From positions 236,984 to 300,983 of the forward strand of contig CAXAMN010027506.1 in assembly GCA_963970005.1 (NCBI GenBank): 64,000 bases of DNA, given 5' to 3'. The notes below the pieces were generated by a model. The model worked only from the letters and a program-made list of their open reading frames with translations, was not told the DNA's origin and did not search any database. Below, piece by piece: positions 10,201 to 17,850 of this stretch. Position numbers and translations under genes: made by a program. Source of the stretch: Durusdinium trenchii (Eukaryota > Sar > Dinophyceae > Suessiales > Symbiodiniaceae). Each line of letters opens with the position of its first letter. Positions within the stretch are counted from its first letter, which is position 1.

Positions 10201-12169
10201 GAACTTCTATTTGACCCGGTAGGAAGAGAATGAGGTTAGCACGGTCATAGACACTGAGCTCTAGTGCATTGCTGAAACACCGAGAGACCTTACCTCTTTC
10301 AAAACGTGGTTGTAGTATTTGGAGCTTTTGACCATGTTCGATTTGGCAATGAACAATGCATTCATGCTCAGGCAGTGTTGTGATGACATCTCCATTGCGC
10401 TGTTGAAGGGGTGACTTCGTGGTTGTGCAGTCAAGGAAGATGGTATGATGATCTAGGAGATGCTTTTGCTTCATTAGAATGTCAAGAAGGTGAGAAACTT
10501 CTTTCATAGAGAGTTCAGCTTCAACAAAGCAAATAGGAACTATTTCGTCAAGTAGATCAACAGCAACGTCTCTCTTGCCGATTTCAAAGCTAAAAGCTTG
10601 TAGCTGCCCAAATCTTCTGCGCGACATACTATTACCTGGTAGGGGAAAAAATCCACTAAGCCGGGCACCTTGACATAATCCTTTGTTATGCGCCCCAACA
10701 TGATGGTCAGTTTTGGTCTCTTTGACGTAAATGTTGGAGGTTCGTTCAGTAGTATGGACGTCAGGCTGTTTGTAATGGACGATTCTTTTATATGCTTTGT
10801 GGTCAACAAAGGTACCAGGTATTCGCGGAAATGAGGCAGGTGAGGCATAAAAGGCAACAACTTTCTGTTGACCTTTATCTTGAACATGTACTATGGCAGG
10901 CCGGATTTGTATAGCACCCAAAACTTTTTGCAACTCTTCACTAAAATCGACATCGACGGTCCCGTCCTTCATCATGAGCGATCCATCATCTTCAATTTGA
11001 AAGGCTTCATGAGTGTCACTTCCAGTGGTGCTAATATCAACCGTCCAACTGTTTTCATTGATTCCAGCAGTGAAAGAACATTGTAAACTGCCTTCTTCTT
11101 TGCCAAAGGGAATCTTAATCTGCTCTTGGAAGGTACGAAGCCTGAAATGTTCAAGTTCAGCTCCTTCGGCATAGATGACCAAAAGCAATCTTTTTTGGAT
11201 GTAGTATGGAATGTTCATGTCAATTAAAATGCTCTGAAGTTGCCATCTTTCTTCTTGCGTGCAAGATCTAACGTCAAGAAAAGTGGCAGTTCGAAAGCGG
11301 TAGAAGGTGGGAGCATCACCAACGCGCATGTTCCAGAAAAGGGGAATTACCCTTTGGAGGTCTTGTTGAGTAGAGCATGCAATTTCTTGACTTAGACAAG
11401 CATAAATTGACGCAAGTGTGTCAGTAACAATGCGAACTTCAGATTCAGCAATGCCGAAGCTGACACAGCATCGATCTGTTGCTCCAAGCTCTGTATGGAG
11501 AGGGGGGTCATGCGTATAGACTCGAAATCGAAAGATTCCTGGCACGGCTGTAATAGCAGCTTGAACCTGTGGTGTGAGGGACTTGCTGGAACAAAGCCAT
11601 GTCTCAGCATATTCCAGATTTGGCGAATAGACTTCAAAGCTATTTACATTACGGGTAGCACTGAGAGCAATGAAATAAGTAGCTTTGGTAAAAGTGCGCA
11701 AGCGACTGTTTTGCGCAAATTCGAAGCTTTTGTATTTACTGATTCGCTGTATATGAGCTCGATGCCTTCGTAGCGAAGTGCAGACCCCAATAGTTAAGTC
11801 GATACAAGTTGCACTGAAAGAGCACTCATGAAACAGGAGTACATGTCGTAGTTGACTGCCTGAGTGGTAGAGCTGCAAAATATTATCTTGCAATCGACTC
11901 TGTATTCCATAGATAATAATATCTATTGGTTGATTTCCAGTAACGACGGCACAAATGTTGCGATATTCATCTTCTCCAACAACAAAAAGATTGCGGCTAA
12001 AACGGGCGGTGTTGACCATGCTAGGAAAACGACAGAGAAAAAGGATAGGCGGTGAGGCAGCTAAGGAAAGTCCACTAAGCTGTGAAAAAACTCCTTTCGT
12101 CTCAAAAGAATCGAGGATATCATCGTAGATAAATTGCGAAATCGTGCAAGAGACTTCTTTAGAAACCAT
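7253..12169 (-). CDS. LINE ORF1, first part: USP-like peptidase plus N-terminal half of DNMT3-like methyltransferase
   Basis: The 1638-codon frame starts with ATG at 12169 and ends at a TAA. Residues 1 to about 1000 match nothing I recognise; about 760-1000 are Ser/Thr/Lys-rich. Residues about 1046-1310 read as a peptidase C19 (USP) fold: Cys box NLNATACYYTAAL (Cys1054), finger pairs CLSC and CQEC/CSPC, His1277 in CEHFYVLEH and Asp1294 in KYDNAT. The His-Asp spacing of 17 equals that of USP7. A basic, disordered linker follows. From about 1450 the methyltransferase begins: motif I MFDGCGSSLDIL (about 1454), motif IV GGSPCTDLT with catalytic Cys1547, motif VI IENAGSM (Glu1594), motif VIII PAKRLRLFF. 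GGSPC-x-DL resembles DNMT3. The frame stays open in phase after the TAA, so the stop is a lesion inside the methyltransferase. Confidence 0.85.
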   Translation of the reverse strand: MVSKEVSCTISQFIYDDILDSFETKGVFSQLSGLSLAASPPILFLCRFPSMVNTARFSRNLFVVGEDEYRNICAVVTGNQPIDIIIYGIQSRLQDNILQLYHSGSQLRHVLLFHECSFSATCIDLTIGVCTSLRRHRAHIQRISKYKSFEFAQNSRLRTFTKATYFIALSATRNVNSFEVYSPNLEYAETWLCSSKSLTPQVQAAITAVPGIFRFRVYTHDPPLHTELGATDRCCVSFGIAESEVRIVTDTLASIYACLSQEIACSTQQDLQRVIPLFWNMRVGDAPTFYRFRTATFLDVRSCTQEERWQLQSILIDMNIPYYIQKRLLLVIYAEGAELEHFRLRTFQEQIKIPFGKEEGSLQCSFTAGINENSWTVDISTTGSDTHEAFQIEDDGSLMMKDGTVDVDFSEELQKVLGAIQIRPAIVHVQDKGQQKVVAFYASPASFPRIPGTFVDHKAYKRIVHYKQPDVHTTERTSNIYVKETKTDHHVGAHNKGLCQGARLSGFFPLPGNSMSRRRFGQLQAFSFEIGKRDVAVDLLDEIVPICFVEAELSMKEVSHLLDILMKQKHLLDHHTIFLDCTTTKSPLQQRNGDVITTLPEHECIVHCQIEHGQKLQILQPRFERGKVSRCFSNALELSVYDRANLILFLPGQIEVHDVFRKPPSGRTLSIWYNSHNSHKNHATEAFATNQKSYPTGINPQRIINAQRDASFTGVCRDNKQSPTRSIPSSSDHNQDAVSPLPTEIDATGSTSHEEEMTLKQNLDLPDCSLTRKNLLCSEIATYLQVKDSDEHRDTNQESQVSPASSLPEFAGTPEQPFVSKAYISNTQSDPDDLNAVKEAMQVDESSALNIANGSMKQVCTVCPNGLQQSQTCNTETSQVKEHSEEKVVVPFNECPSGNEASQLSTDSFCEQVYLDLQQQFKDDPKGKVGHRAPSTKSKHSVEVTTDRKPTPKESAGDLRRQSTKKPTPKSAPKRGDGLSHRLVKGGINAQHVSNCSANRNSVNEILQNKRRQSYIHQIQQMISRDVSLQNMDFQDEDIQRAVSLYENLNATACYYTAALRIVSKANWNKQVNFENHIGHRAMVAIAKGWTCASHLPNDDFDHYHLALAMSTLPKDTHMDLLRTYESIVAIIPPPFHDLLGSRVSFTCLSCLRIVEHDVATFIVTDSPSGLLSHVAFFEAAFPWSERLLPIGRDDGTNVGQECQECASNFNWATISCSPCRLVWLHFQRANQPLATDYDKFLKKDTFQSGGQIWQCIALVIHQGPDPLNGEHQPCEHFYVLEHENANSTILKYDNATGLSQLSISHLKAGDRICGILYRHATISSTWLHTRPPKRTSNIVRGKDSKRAKNKFGQRETNTPKRKLATKRATDVRNRKDIVGPVPLNANELQAAYIPEKLCPPPPSDATIPVEQLEAIEKSLSQSSQTDHIISPASPLDQPMQSCESKPPYAVLSMFDGCGSSLDILIEKFGYRPKVCVLCERDEVLRYLVAEKHGISVNVQWIHSLKGGIFFYANDVDLLFDDGARILREFVTLSDYCHVFVIGGSPCTDLTYAGQEHGRLGICGPDSVFFFTMHLALYLLGTVLPKTHIRFLIENAGSMHYDHFAFIRACLGLSHITRDKMTWCTSKISPAKRLRLFF

Positions 12170-12460
12170 TCTTGGAGACTAAAAGAACCTAGACGAATCT
12201 CAAAAGGTGTCTAAGGACACCCCTCGAGCGTGCTTTTAGGAAAGCTGTTGGATATTGCAATCAAATGGAGTCTAAGGACCCCACTTGATGAGAATTGTAC
12301 GGTGTCTAAGGACACCACACAACTGTTTGGAGGTGAGATCAAGTATCCTAACTAAACAAACCTAACTACGCGAAACGACCCGAGAAAACTTCTTCTCTGT
12401 AAGAAGTAGTCTTGAACCTCCTAGCTCAACAGCTTTTGCCGCGAGTTTGAGCCGAGACGC
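12170..12460 (-). other. LINE 5' leader between spliced-leader relic and ORF1 start
   Basis: About 290 bases without a coding signal on either strand separate the spliced-leader relic from the ORF1 ATG. They contain three copies of a short hairpin-forming motif (separate entry), and otherwise only simple A-rich sequence. It is read here as the 5' untranslated leader. I see no LTR-like or promoter motif. Confidence 0.5.
12206..12316. repeat. Three copies of the quasi-palindrome GGTGTC-TAAG-GACACC
   Basis: Copies lie at 12206-12221 (perfect 6-bp arms, TAAG loop), 12267-12282 (GGAGTCTAAGGACCCC, arms partly mismatched) and 12301-12316 (perfect). Spacing is 61 and 34 bases. Each would form a small hairpin in the LINE leader RNA or offer a symmetrical protein site. 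The arms are conserved while the flanks differ, which argues against a simple tandem duplication. Confidence 0.6.
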
Positions 12461-12480
12461 CTTGAGCCAAAGGGGTACGG
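12461..12480 (-). promoter_or_regulatory. Spliced-leader relic at the 5' end of the LINE
   Basis: Read on the minus strand the site is CCGTACCCCTTTGGCTCAAG. The dinoflagellate spliced leader is a conserved 22-mer beginning CCGTAGCC and ending TTTTGGCTCAAG; this copy differs by two substitutions and one missing T. It lies on the same strand as and 291 bases upstream of the LINE ORF1 start, and directly abuts a leucine-rich-repeat gene fragment. Trans-spliced mRNAs that are reverse transcribed leave such relics in dinoflagellate genomes (established). That this marks the full-length LINE 5' end is inference. Confidence 0.65.
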
Positions 12481-12481
12481 A

Positions 12482-12689
12482 GGTAATCCATAACATGATC
12501 CTCCAAGTCCGCAAAACGGTCGAATTTGGCAACGCTGAGAGAGACATTAAGCGTCACTCCCGACAGAGTGGTTAGCACTAAGCAACACTCCATCACCGGC
12601 TCTCTCTCCGGGGGGGCGCTGGCTCCAGAAGATTCTGCAGGCTCCATGGAGGGTGTCATAGCGGCAGAATATGAACCACTGTCTGCCAA
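12482..12689 (-). pseudogene. N-terminal fragment of a dinoflagellate BspA-like LRR family protein, cut by the LINE
   Basis: ATG at 12689 opens about 69 codons with a Ser/Pro-rich start, then LVLTTLSGVTLNVSLSVA and FADLEDHVMDYL. I recognise this as the conserved N-terminal segment of a very large family of dinoflagellate leucine-rich-repeat proteins. The similarity ends at DYL, precisely where the spliced-leader relic begins; the residues that follow (RTPLAQG) are just the leader read as protein. The fragment is therefore read as the left part of a gene, interrupted by the LINE insertion. The remainder would lie beyond the left window edge. Recognition is from memory of the family and not from a search. 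Confidence 0.5.
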
Positions 12690-12710
12690 CTGTGTGTTAA
12701 TAGGTTGATT

Positions 12711-13256
12711 TTACTTTGCTGTGCTGCTGTTTTGAGATGGGTCCTTTCTCTCTGCCAGAGGGCAGCACAATGGGCAAATGCCTACCAGGACTGGTGCTAA
12801 GGCACCCGCCTTGGTTCTTGATGAATCCCAACGGTCAAGGAAATTCCGTATAAAGCTCCTCATCAGATGCGTCCGAATCCGGTCCTTCGGTGGGCAGCTC
12901 CACCCATGACGGCTGCTCAAAATTATCACACAGCAAAAAAGCGTTGTGTTCTGCTTGTTGGTCATTCTCCCCCAGGTCAAGGAGACTCTTGGCTGCTCGC
13001 ACCCACAAAATGCGCGGATGCCAATTTCCTGGAGCGCGACCACCTCCTGGAGCGCAATGCAGCTGAGGAAAGCTTCCTTACCAATTTGCGTTAAGCGTGG
13101 CATGGCCACGCAGTGAGCGAAGGTAGATGTGAGAGGGCTGTGATATCTGTGCTCAAGATTGACTTCTACCAGTCGCTTGCAGTTTTCACAAGCCCGTGGG
13201 CCAATGTTGTGAAAGTCGCTTGGGAGGCAGAGTGTCCGTGAAAGTTTGACACACAA
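12711..13256 (-). pseudogene. BspA-like leucine-rich-repeat (LRR_5) gene fragment
   Basis: A 181-codon minus frame. Its first 90 residues hold two or three LRR_5/BspA repeats: IGPRACENCKRLVEVNL, FAHCVAMPRL, IGKEAFLSCIALQEVVAL, IGIRAFCGC. These follow the IG-x-x-AF-x-x-C-x-x-L pattern. After about 13000 the frame loses repeat character and is probably intron or 3' flank read through. It lies 20 bases upstream of, and on the same strand as, the N-terminal fragment of the same family. That suggests a unidirectional tandem array of such genes. The function of the family is unknown. Confidence 0.5.
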
Positions 13257-13722
13257 ACTCCTGACGGAAAATCAAAAGCTCGCGTGCTCAAAACACCTAG
13301 TCAGTCAAGTGTCTCCACGACCCGAGTCGAAAACGAAAGAAAAAGCAGGCAAAAGACACGCACACTTTTCGCCGCACACTTGAGCCAAAGTGACGAACGT
13401 TCTCCAAGGTTCACAAATGTTCTCGGGACATTTGTGGACATGCAAAACCATACTCAAAACAGTTCTACGCTTCACAAAGGTTCTAAAAACAGTTGGAAAC
13501 AACTAAGAGCATAGTCTAAACATCTTCGGGTGTTCTCGGACACCTCATACACAAACTACAAACATATGGAAACATTGAAAGGGATCTTTCAATGTCCTCA
13601 AAAGCTAACGAACGTCATTCAAACAAGCCAAAACTCTCCATGGCTTTCTTTGCGGTCTCTAAACAAGTGGTATGGAGTCTTCGCTCCTCAGTACTATAAA
13701 TTCTCACACCCCCTTTCGAAGC
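13257..13722. other. No gene seen; A-rich spacer with a hairpin and a spliced-leader-like 12-mer
   Basis: No coding signal is visible on either strand. A perfect 8-bp inverted repeat (ACAAATGT / ACATTTGT, 7-base loop) is at 13413-13435. On the minus strand 13379-13390 reads CTTTGGCTCAAG, the 3' end of the dinoflagellate spliced leader without its 5' half. Related GTTCTCGGACA-like words recur at 13411-13430 and 13531-13545. The interval may include the 3' untranslated region or LTR of the copia element, but no matching second LTR could be recognised. Confidence 0.4.
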
Positions 13723-14268
13723 TCACATGCCACTTTGGACAGTGGTCACTCGCTGTTCCAGTAAGCGCTTGCGCTCACAGCAGCTACACAAACCAAAAGA
13801 GGTGACTTTCTTGCCTCGCAAGTATTGGCATTGACGGTCAAGGTGGAATTTGGACCCAGTCGAGGTCACAAAAACCTCAAGTACCTTGTTCACTGCATTC
13901 ATCTTCATCCACTCGGAGGTTGCAGTGTTCTCAACACCACTCGGCCGGCCAGCAGCGCTCGAAGCAGCAGCACCTGTAGAAGCAGCAGCAGAGACTTTCT
14001 CTCTCAACAGCGGCTCTTGCTTCTCTGACTTATCGGCCATCATCCTCTTCTGTCCCAAAAGGCTCTTCGCCATTCCAGCAGCGCCAAAAAGCTTCACAAG
14101 CAAACTCAGCGCGCCATACAACGCCAGCGCAGCAATGCAGCTGCCCTCAAACGACAACATGGCTTCCCGCGCGGACGCCCCACACACACAAACGGCTGCG
14201 GAAAAGTTCGGCGAAGAAAAGTTCTCCGAAAGGAAAGAAAAGATAGGAAGGGACGACTCAAGGGTCAT
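13723..14268 (-). CDS. Small membrane and Cys/His-motif protein downstream of copia pol
   Basis: The 181-codon frame starts with ATG at 14268. Residues about 37-65 (CIAALALYGALSLLVKLFG) look like a single membrane segment. An Ala/Ser-rich linker follows, then a compact C-terminal block VFVTSTGSKFHLDRQCQYL...FGLCSCCERK. That block has the spacing of small Zn-binding folds (H-x4-C ... C-x-C-C) seen in Ada-like or nuclease-associated metal-binding motifs. I do not recognise a named family. It lies 332 bases downstream of the copia polyprotein on the same strand, where retroelements can carry an extra ORF. It could equally be a host gene; the frame is intact. Confidence 0.45.
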   Translation of the reverse strand: MTLESSLPIFSFLSENFSSPNFSAAVCVCGASAREAMLSFEGSCIAALALYGALSLLVKLFGAAGMAKSLLGQKRMMADKSEKQEPLLREKVSAAASTGAAASSAAGRPSGVENTATSEWMKMNAVNKVLEVFVTSTGSKFHLDRQCQYLRGKKVTSFGLCSCCERKRLLEQRVTTVQSGM

Positions 14269-14600
14269 TTCGACATGAGCACGGCTTCCTGAAAAACAGT
14301 CTCACTGTTCAACTGATTTCAAGTCTCTCGAAGTAAGGTGGTCACACAGACCGAGACAAGATTCATGAAGTACCTTTGTCAAAAACCTGATCCAATTTCA
14401 TCGACTCTCGACAGACTCTATAGTGAACAGTCTAGAAGGTGTGAACAATCACAGTTCAAAAGCTATTGAATTCCAGCGGCATCTCATGCACACGTATTTT
14501 CACATCGATCATCGGAAGCTTCATCCGCAAGTGTCATCAAGCTATCTGCGCAGCAACAAAAGCAAAGGCTCTCAGCCAGGCGGTTGCTCAGCTTGGGTTC
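14269..14600 (-). other. Spacer between copia polyprotein and the small membrane/Cys ORF
   Basis: About 330 bases with no coding signal. I see no polypurine tract, LTR start or terminator-like structure that I can defend. Confidence 0.4.
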
Positions 14601-17600
14601 TCACCTCAAGGATGCACAGATGCAAAAACTCTTCACAAGAAAACGAGCAAATTTCATTGAGTACCTTTCAGTATCATGGTAATCAACTGCATTGAATGGT
14701 GCGTGACTCTCATTGCAACGACATTGAAAGCGAGAGTTCAACCGCTGACTCAAAAATGAGTTGGAACTCTGAATCCTGAAAATTTTGCCAATTCGAAGTC
14801 CACTCTGGGTTTCCAATCCCATTGAACAAGCATGACATTCACTCTGATATGCCATTCCGTGCTTTTCGAAGAAATTCTGAAGATCTCTACTCTTCCAGTA
14901 CTGATTACTTCTCGGCAGTTCGAACGAAACAGTGACAGACACTCCTTCAGATGACTTGATCTCATCAAGATACTTTCCAGATGACTTCAAAAGATGGAAG
15001 AACTCTTTCTCGTGCTTCTCATTCCTTCCCCAAAATTTCAAGAGAGGGGATCCGCCTTTGCAAGGAAGAGAGATGTGCACGAGACAGGCCACCTGAGATC
15101 CATGCGGGCATCGACTGAATCCATCACGGAGCAGGGTCAGCACCTTATTGCGAACTCCGATCTCCTGGAGGTTTGCATGGATTCCTATGTATCGAACATA
15201 GTCAACTTCTCGACAAGATCTTGCAATGACTGACTCTTTGCCACAAGCTACTTCTAGCACAGTATATCGAGGGTACCTGAGTTGATCCGACTCTCGGATG
15301 ATTGAAACGGCTGAGTCACACTCAAAGGTCACTCTTGACAACGTTTCGTTTGAACATCTTAGCATCACACTTCGCGGGGGCATTGAGGCCAACAGCGAAA
15401 AGATGGTCACATTCTGCTCAGCTGTCAACACTCCAGTACCATGGCACGCGATGCAGCATTGAACTGGTCTGGATGTCCCTGAACTGGCCACTGAACTTCC
15501 AGTTTGGCCCATTGGTGTCGAAGTGTGTTGAGATGCTAATCCCATGATCCTTGTGATGTCGCTGGTCGAACCGATCGGCGATTCCACTGAAGCTGGTGCT
15601 CCCCAATCAATGAGCGGCCTTGCCGGTGAAGACTTCGGCAAAACAGGCGCCACCATGGGAGACTTGGGTACCTCAGCTGGTCCCGTCACAGGGAATCCGA
15701 TCTCAGTTGGAGGAGGCGGTGGTTCCTGATGAGCTGTAGGCGGGCTATCCAACGGCGGTGGAGGAGGCTTTGGACTCACCTTCGGTGACACATTCTCCTC
15801 AACAGTCTGCTCTGGCAATCCCTCAGGGTGCTTCATGGGCGACGGATCCTTTGTCCGCTCTACCCCACTTGGCTTCGGCTCTGCCGGAGTTGCAGCATCG
15901 ACCAGAGTTGGGCTAACTGATCGAAAGGCTTCACTCGGAGTCTTTGGAGCCATCTTCGGAGGGGTCTTGGGAGGTTCAATCCCAATTGCCTTCGGAACAG
16001 GCGCTGGTGCCTTTGCAGCCTCACTCTTTGGAGCCTCGCTCGCAGGTGTTGTCTTTGCAACTTCCTTTGCAGGGGTCTTGGGCTTCTCAGCTGGCTTCTT
16101 CGGAGGAGTCTTCGGAGCAACTGGCATCGCCTTCTTCTTCGGCGGAGGTGGCATGGGTCCCTTCGGTGGTGTTTTCGGTGGTGGAACCGGAGGAGGGCGC
16201 TTTGGCGCCGCTTCGCTTGGTCGCGCTCGGCTTTTGCGGGGGTCCTCCGCTAGCGGCCGCATATAGCTTGGCCGATCGCGGTTCTCCTTCGTGAAGGGCT
16301 TCATCTCCAACCTCTTGCGCTTCCTGCGCAGCTCTTCTTTGAGATCACCGGTCTCCTCATCTCGAGGCCATACCTCATCCGATGTCTCATAGCCCTGCTT
16401 CCTCTGGGGCTCTTCGCTCTTCCTCTTCTTCAGCAACAGTCTCAGCCGCTCCTCGGCTGACATACCTGGAGCTGTTGGGATCGGCAGTGCATACTTGGGC
16501 GCAACAGGGGTGTAGCCAACCTGCGACACACTGTCGCCTGGGCTGATCTGTGAGCTCAAAGGATTCTCAAATCCATAGTTGGGCAATGCATCACCTCGAA
16601 GGTCTTCATCGCTCTTTGGATCGATCCGCTGACTCAATTGGATCTTCCCCGTGGTCAAACTCACTGACCTTTGTCCCTGGATGCACGCAGCTGCCACATG
16701 GCCATAGTTGCCACAGATCCTGCACTTCAGGTTGTTGACTGGCCGAAAGCTGAAGCCACTGAAGGCCCGAATCATCCTTGGCTTGGGCGCTTCATTGGGG
16801 CCACGCAAGGGGACCTCCACCCTTCGGCCGCGACGAGCATCGAAGAAGCCACGCACTGTGCCACGAGGACGCGGCATTGCCTTGCTCTTCACCTTTGCCT
16901 TCGCCTTGGCCTTCGGACGTGGAGGTACTCCATCCGACTCTTCATCTTCATCTTTCACACTCTTCGCCTTGCGCTTCTTTGCAAGACGCTTTGGAGCTCG
17001 TTTCACCTCGGCATTTGGACCAAACAAAGTCCGACGCAAGCTCTTGAGCAGCTTGATCCTCGTCACTCGAGACGGCTTGGAAGCAACGGAACTCTTCTTG
17101 GAGCGTGAAGGGGTAGCTGAAACACCACACAGTGATCCAGCTTCTGCAGTGCCTGCCTCAGCTGGAGCCTTTGGCTGGACCTCACCGGTCAACACCACTG
17201 GGGCAGAAGGTTCTGCTGGAGCTTCATGAACAGGATCTGGATCCGCAGGAGATGTAGGTGCCTCAGTTGCTGGAGCCGCAGATGCCTCAACAGCTGGAAC
17301 AGTAGGTACCTCGGCGGCTGGAGCCAACACAGGCTCTGCAGGATTCGAAGGAGCCACCACAGGCTCTGCCGGAACCGTTGCAGGTTCAGCAGCTGGACTG
17401 GCCTTCCTCAAAGGCTCGCCGGTCGTCCAATCCACACGAGTGGTCGCTTCCGAACGAAGGTCATCCTCTCCATCCATCGCTGCGGGTTCCGGAAGCGCGT
17501 ACCTAGGTACCTGAGCGGCGAGTTGAGCCACCTCGTGGTCCAGAACAGCTGCAGGAGGAACACATAGTTCGAAACAGCTGCGGAACAGTGCAAAGCAGAC

Positions 17601-17850
17601 TCTCAGCTCTTGCAAGCAAGTCCAAAAACTGAACATGACTGAAAACATGTGCGAAATCCAACAAATCCATGAAATCCATGAAGTCCAAAAAGTCCATACT
17701 GAAAACAAAGGCTTTCTCAAAGCTAGCAGTACTTTGACATGTTGACTCTCAACAAGATTGTGGACATGTTGACTCCCAACATCGTGCTGCTGCCCCCTTT
17801 CAAGACGATCACCACACAGGCAACATTGCCTAAACACAAGCGTATGGAGA
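14601..17850 (-). other. C-terminal extension of copia polyprotein: Pro-rich linker, zinc knuckle, methyltransferase-like domain
   Basis: Copia pol normally ends at RNase H. Here the frame continues. First comes a Trp/Phe/Ser stretch made by an imperfect nonamer repeat (about 17626-17700). An Ala/Pro/Glu-rich segment and a basic cluster follow, then a third CCHC knuckle CRICGNYGHVAAAC (16683-16724) and a Pro/Lys-rich region rich in PPK and TPP words (15640-16260). Last is a folded-looking domain. It contains TVLEVACGKES (15233-15265), which resembles SAM-binding motif I, and SLPCKGGSPLL (about 15045-15075), which resembles a catalytic PC loop. Spacing between them is about 60 residues. A methyltransferase fold is inference; no ENV motif is evident, so it may be inactive or a different class. 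Confidence 0.5.

Larger units (their letters stand above)
1..12480 (-). mobile_element. LINE (non-LTR retrotransposon) carrying deubiquitinase-like and DNA methyltransferase domains, 3' end outside window
   Basis: Two large overlapping frames on the minus strand form one element. ORF1 carries a USP-like peptidase and a DNMT3-like methyltransferase. ORF2 carries APE endonuclease, reverse transcriptase, zf-RVT and RNase H, in the order expected for RNase H-bearing LINE clades. The 5' end is placed at 12480 because a spliced-leader-like sequence lies at 12461-12480 on the same strand, and a leucine-rich-repeat gene fragment stops exactly there. The 3' end, poly(A) and target duplication lie left of base 1. 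Two nonsense codons (TAA 7253-7255, TAG 3138-3140) and one frameshift (within 2007-2232) suggest a dead but young copy. Capture of cytosine methyltransferases by dinoflagellate retrotransposons is published (de Mendoza and colleagues 2018); the clade assignment here is inference. Confidence 0.88.

Noticed and set aside
12170..14600. Copia LTR pair flanking the polyprotein
   Set aside because: No long direct repeat between this region and 22.9-25.1 kb could be recognised by eye; a self-alignment would settle it.
15835..16266. Plus-strand Gly/Phe-rich frames opposite the copia Pro-rich region
   Set aside because: They are the antisense of a Pro/Lys-rich coding segment, which always looks Gly/Phe-rich.
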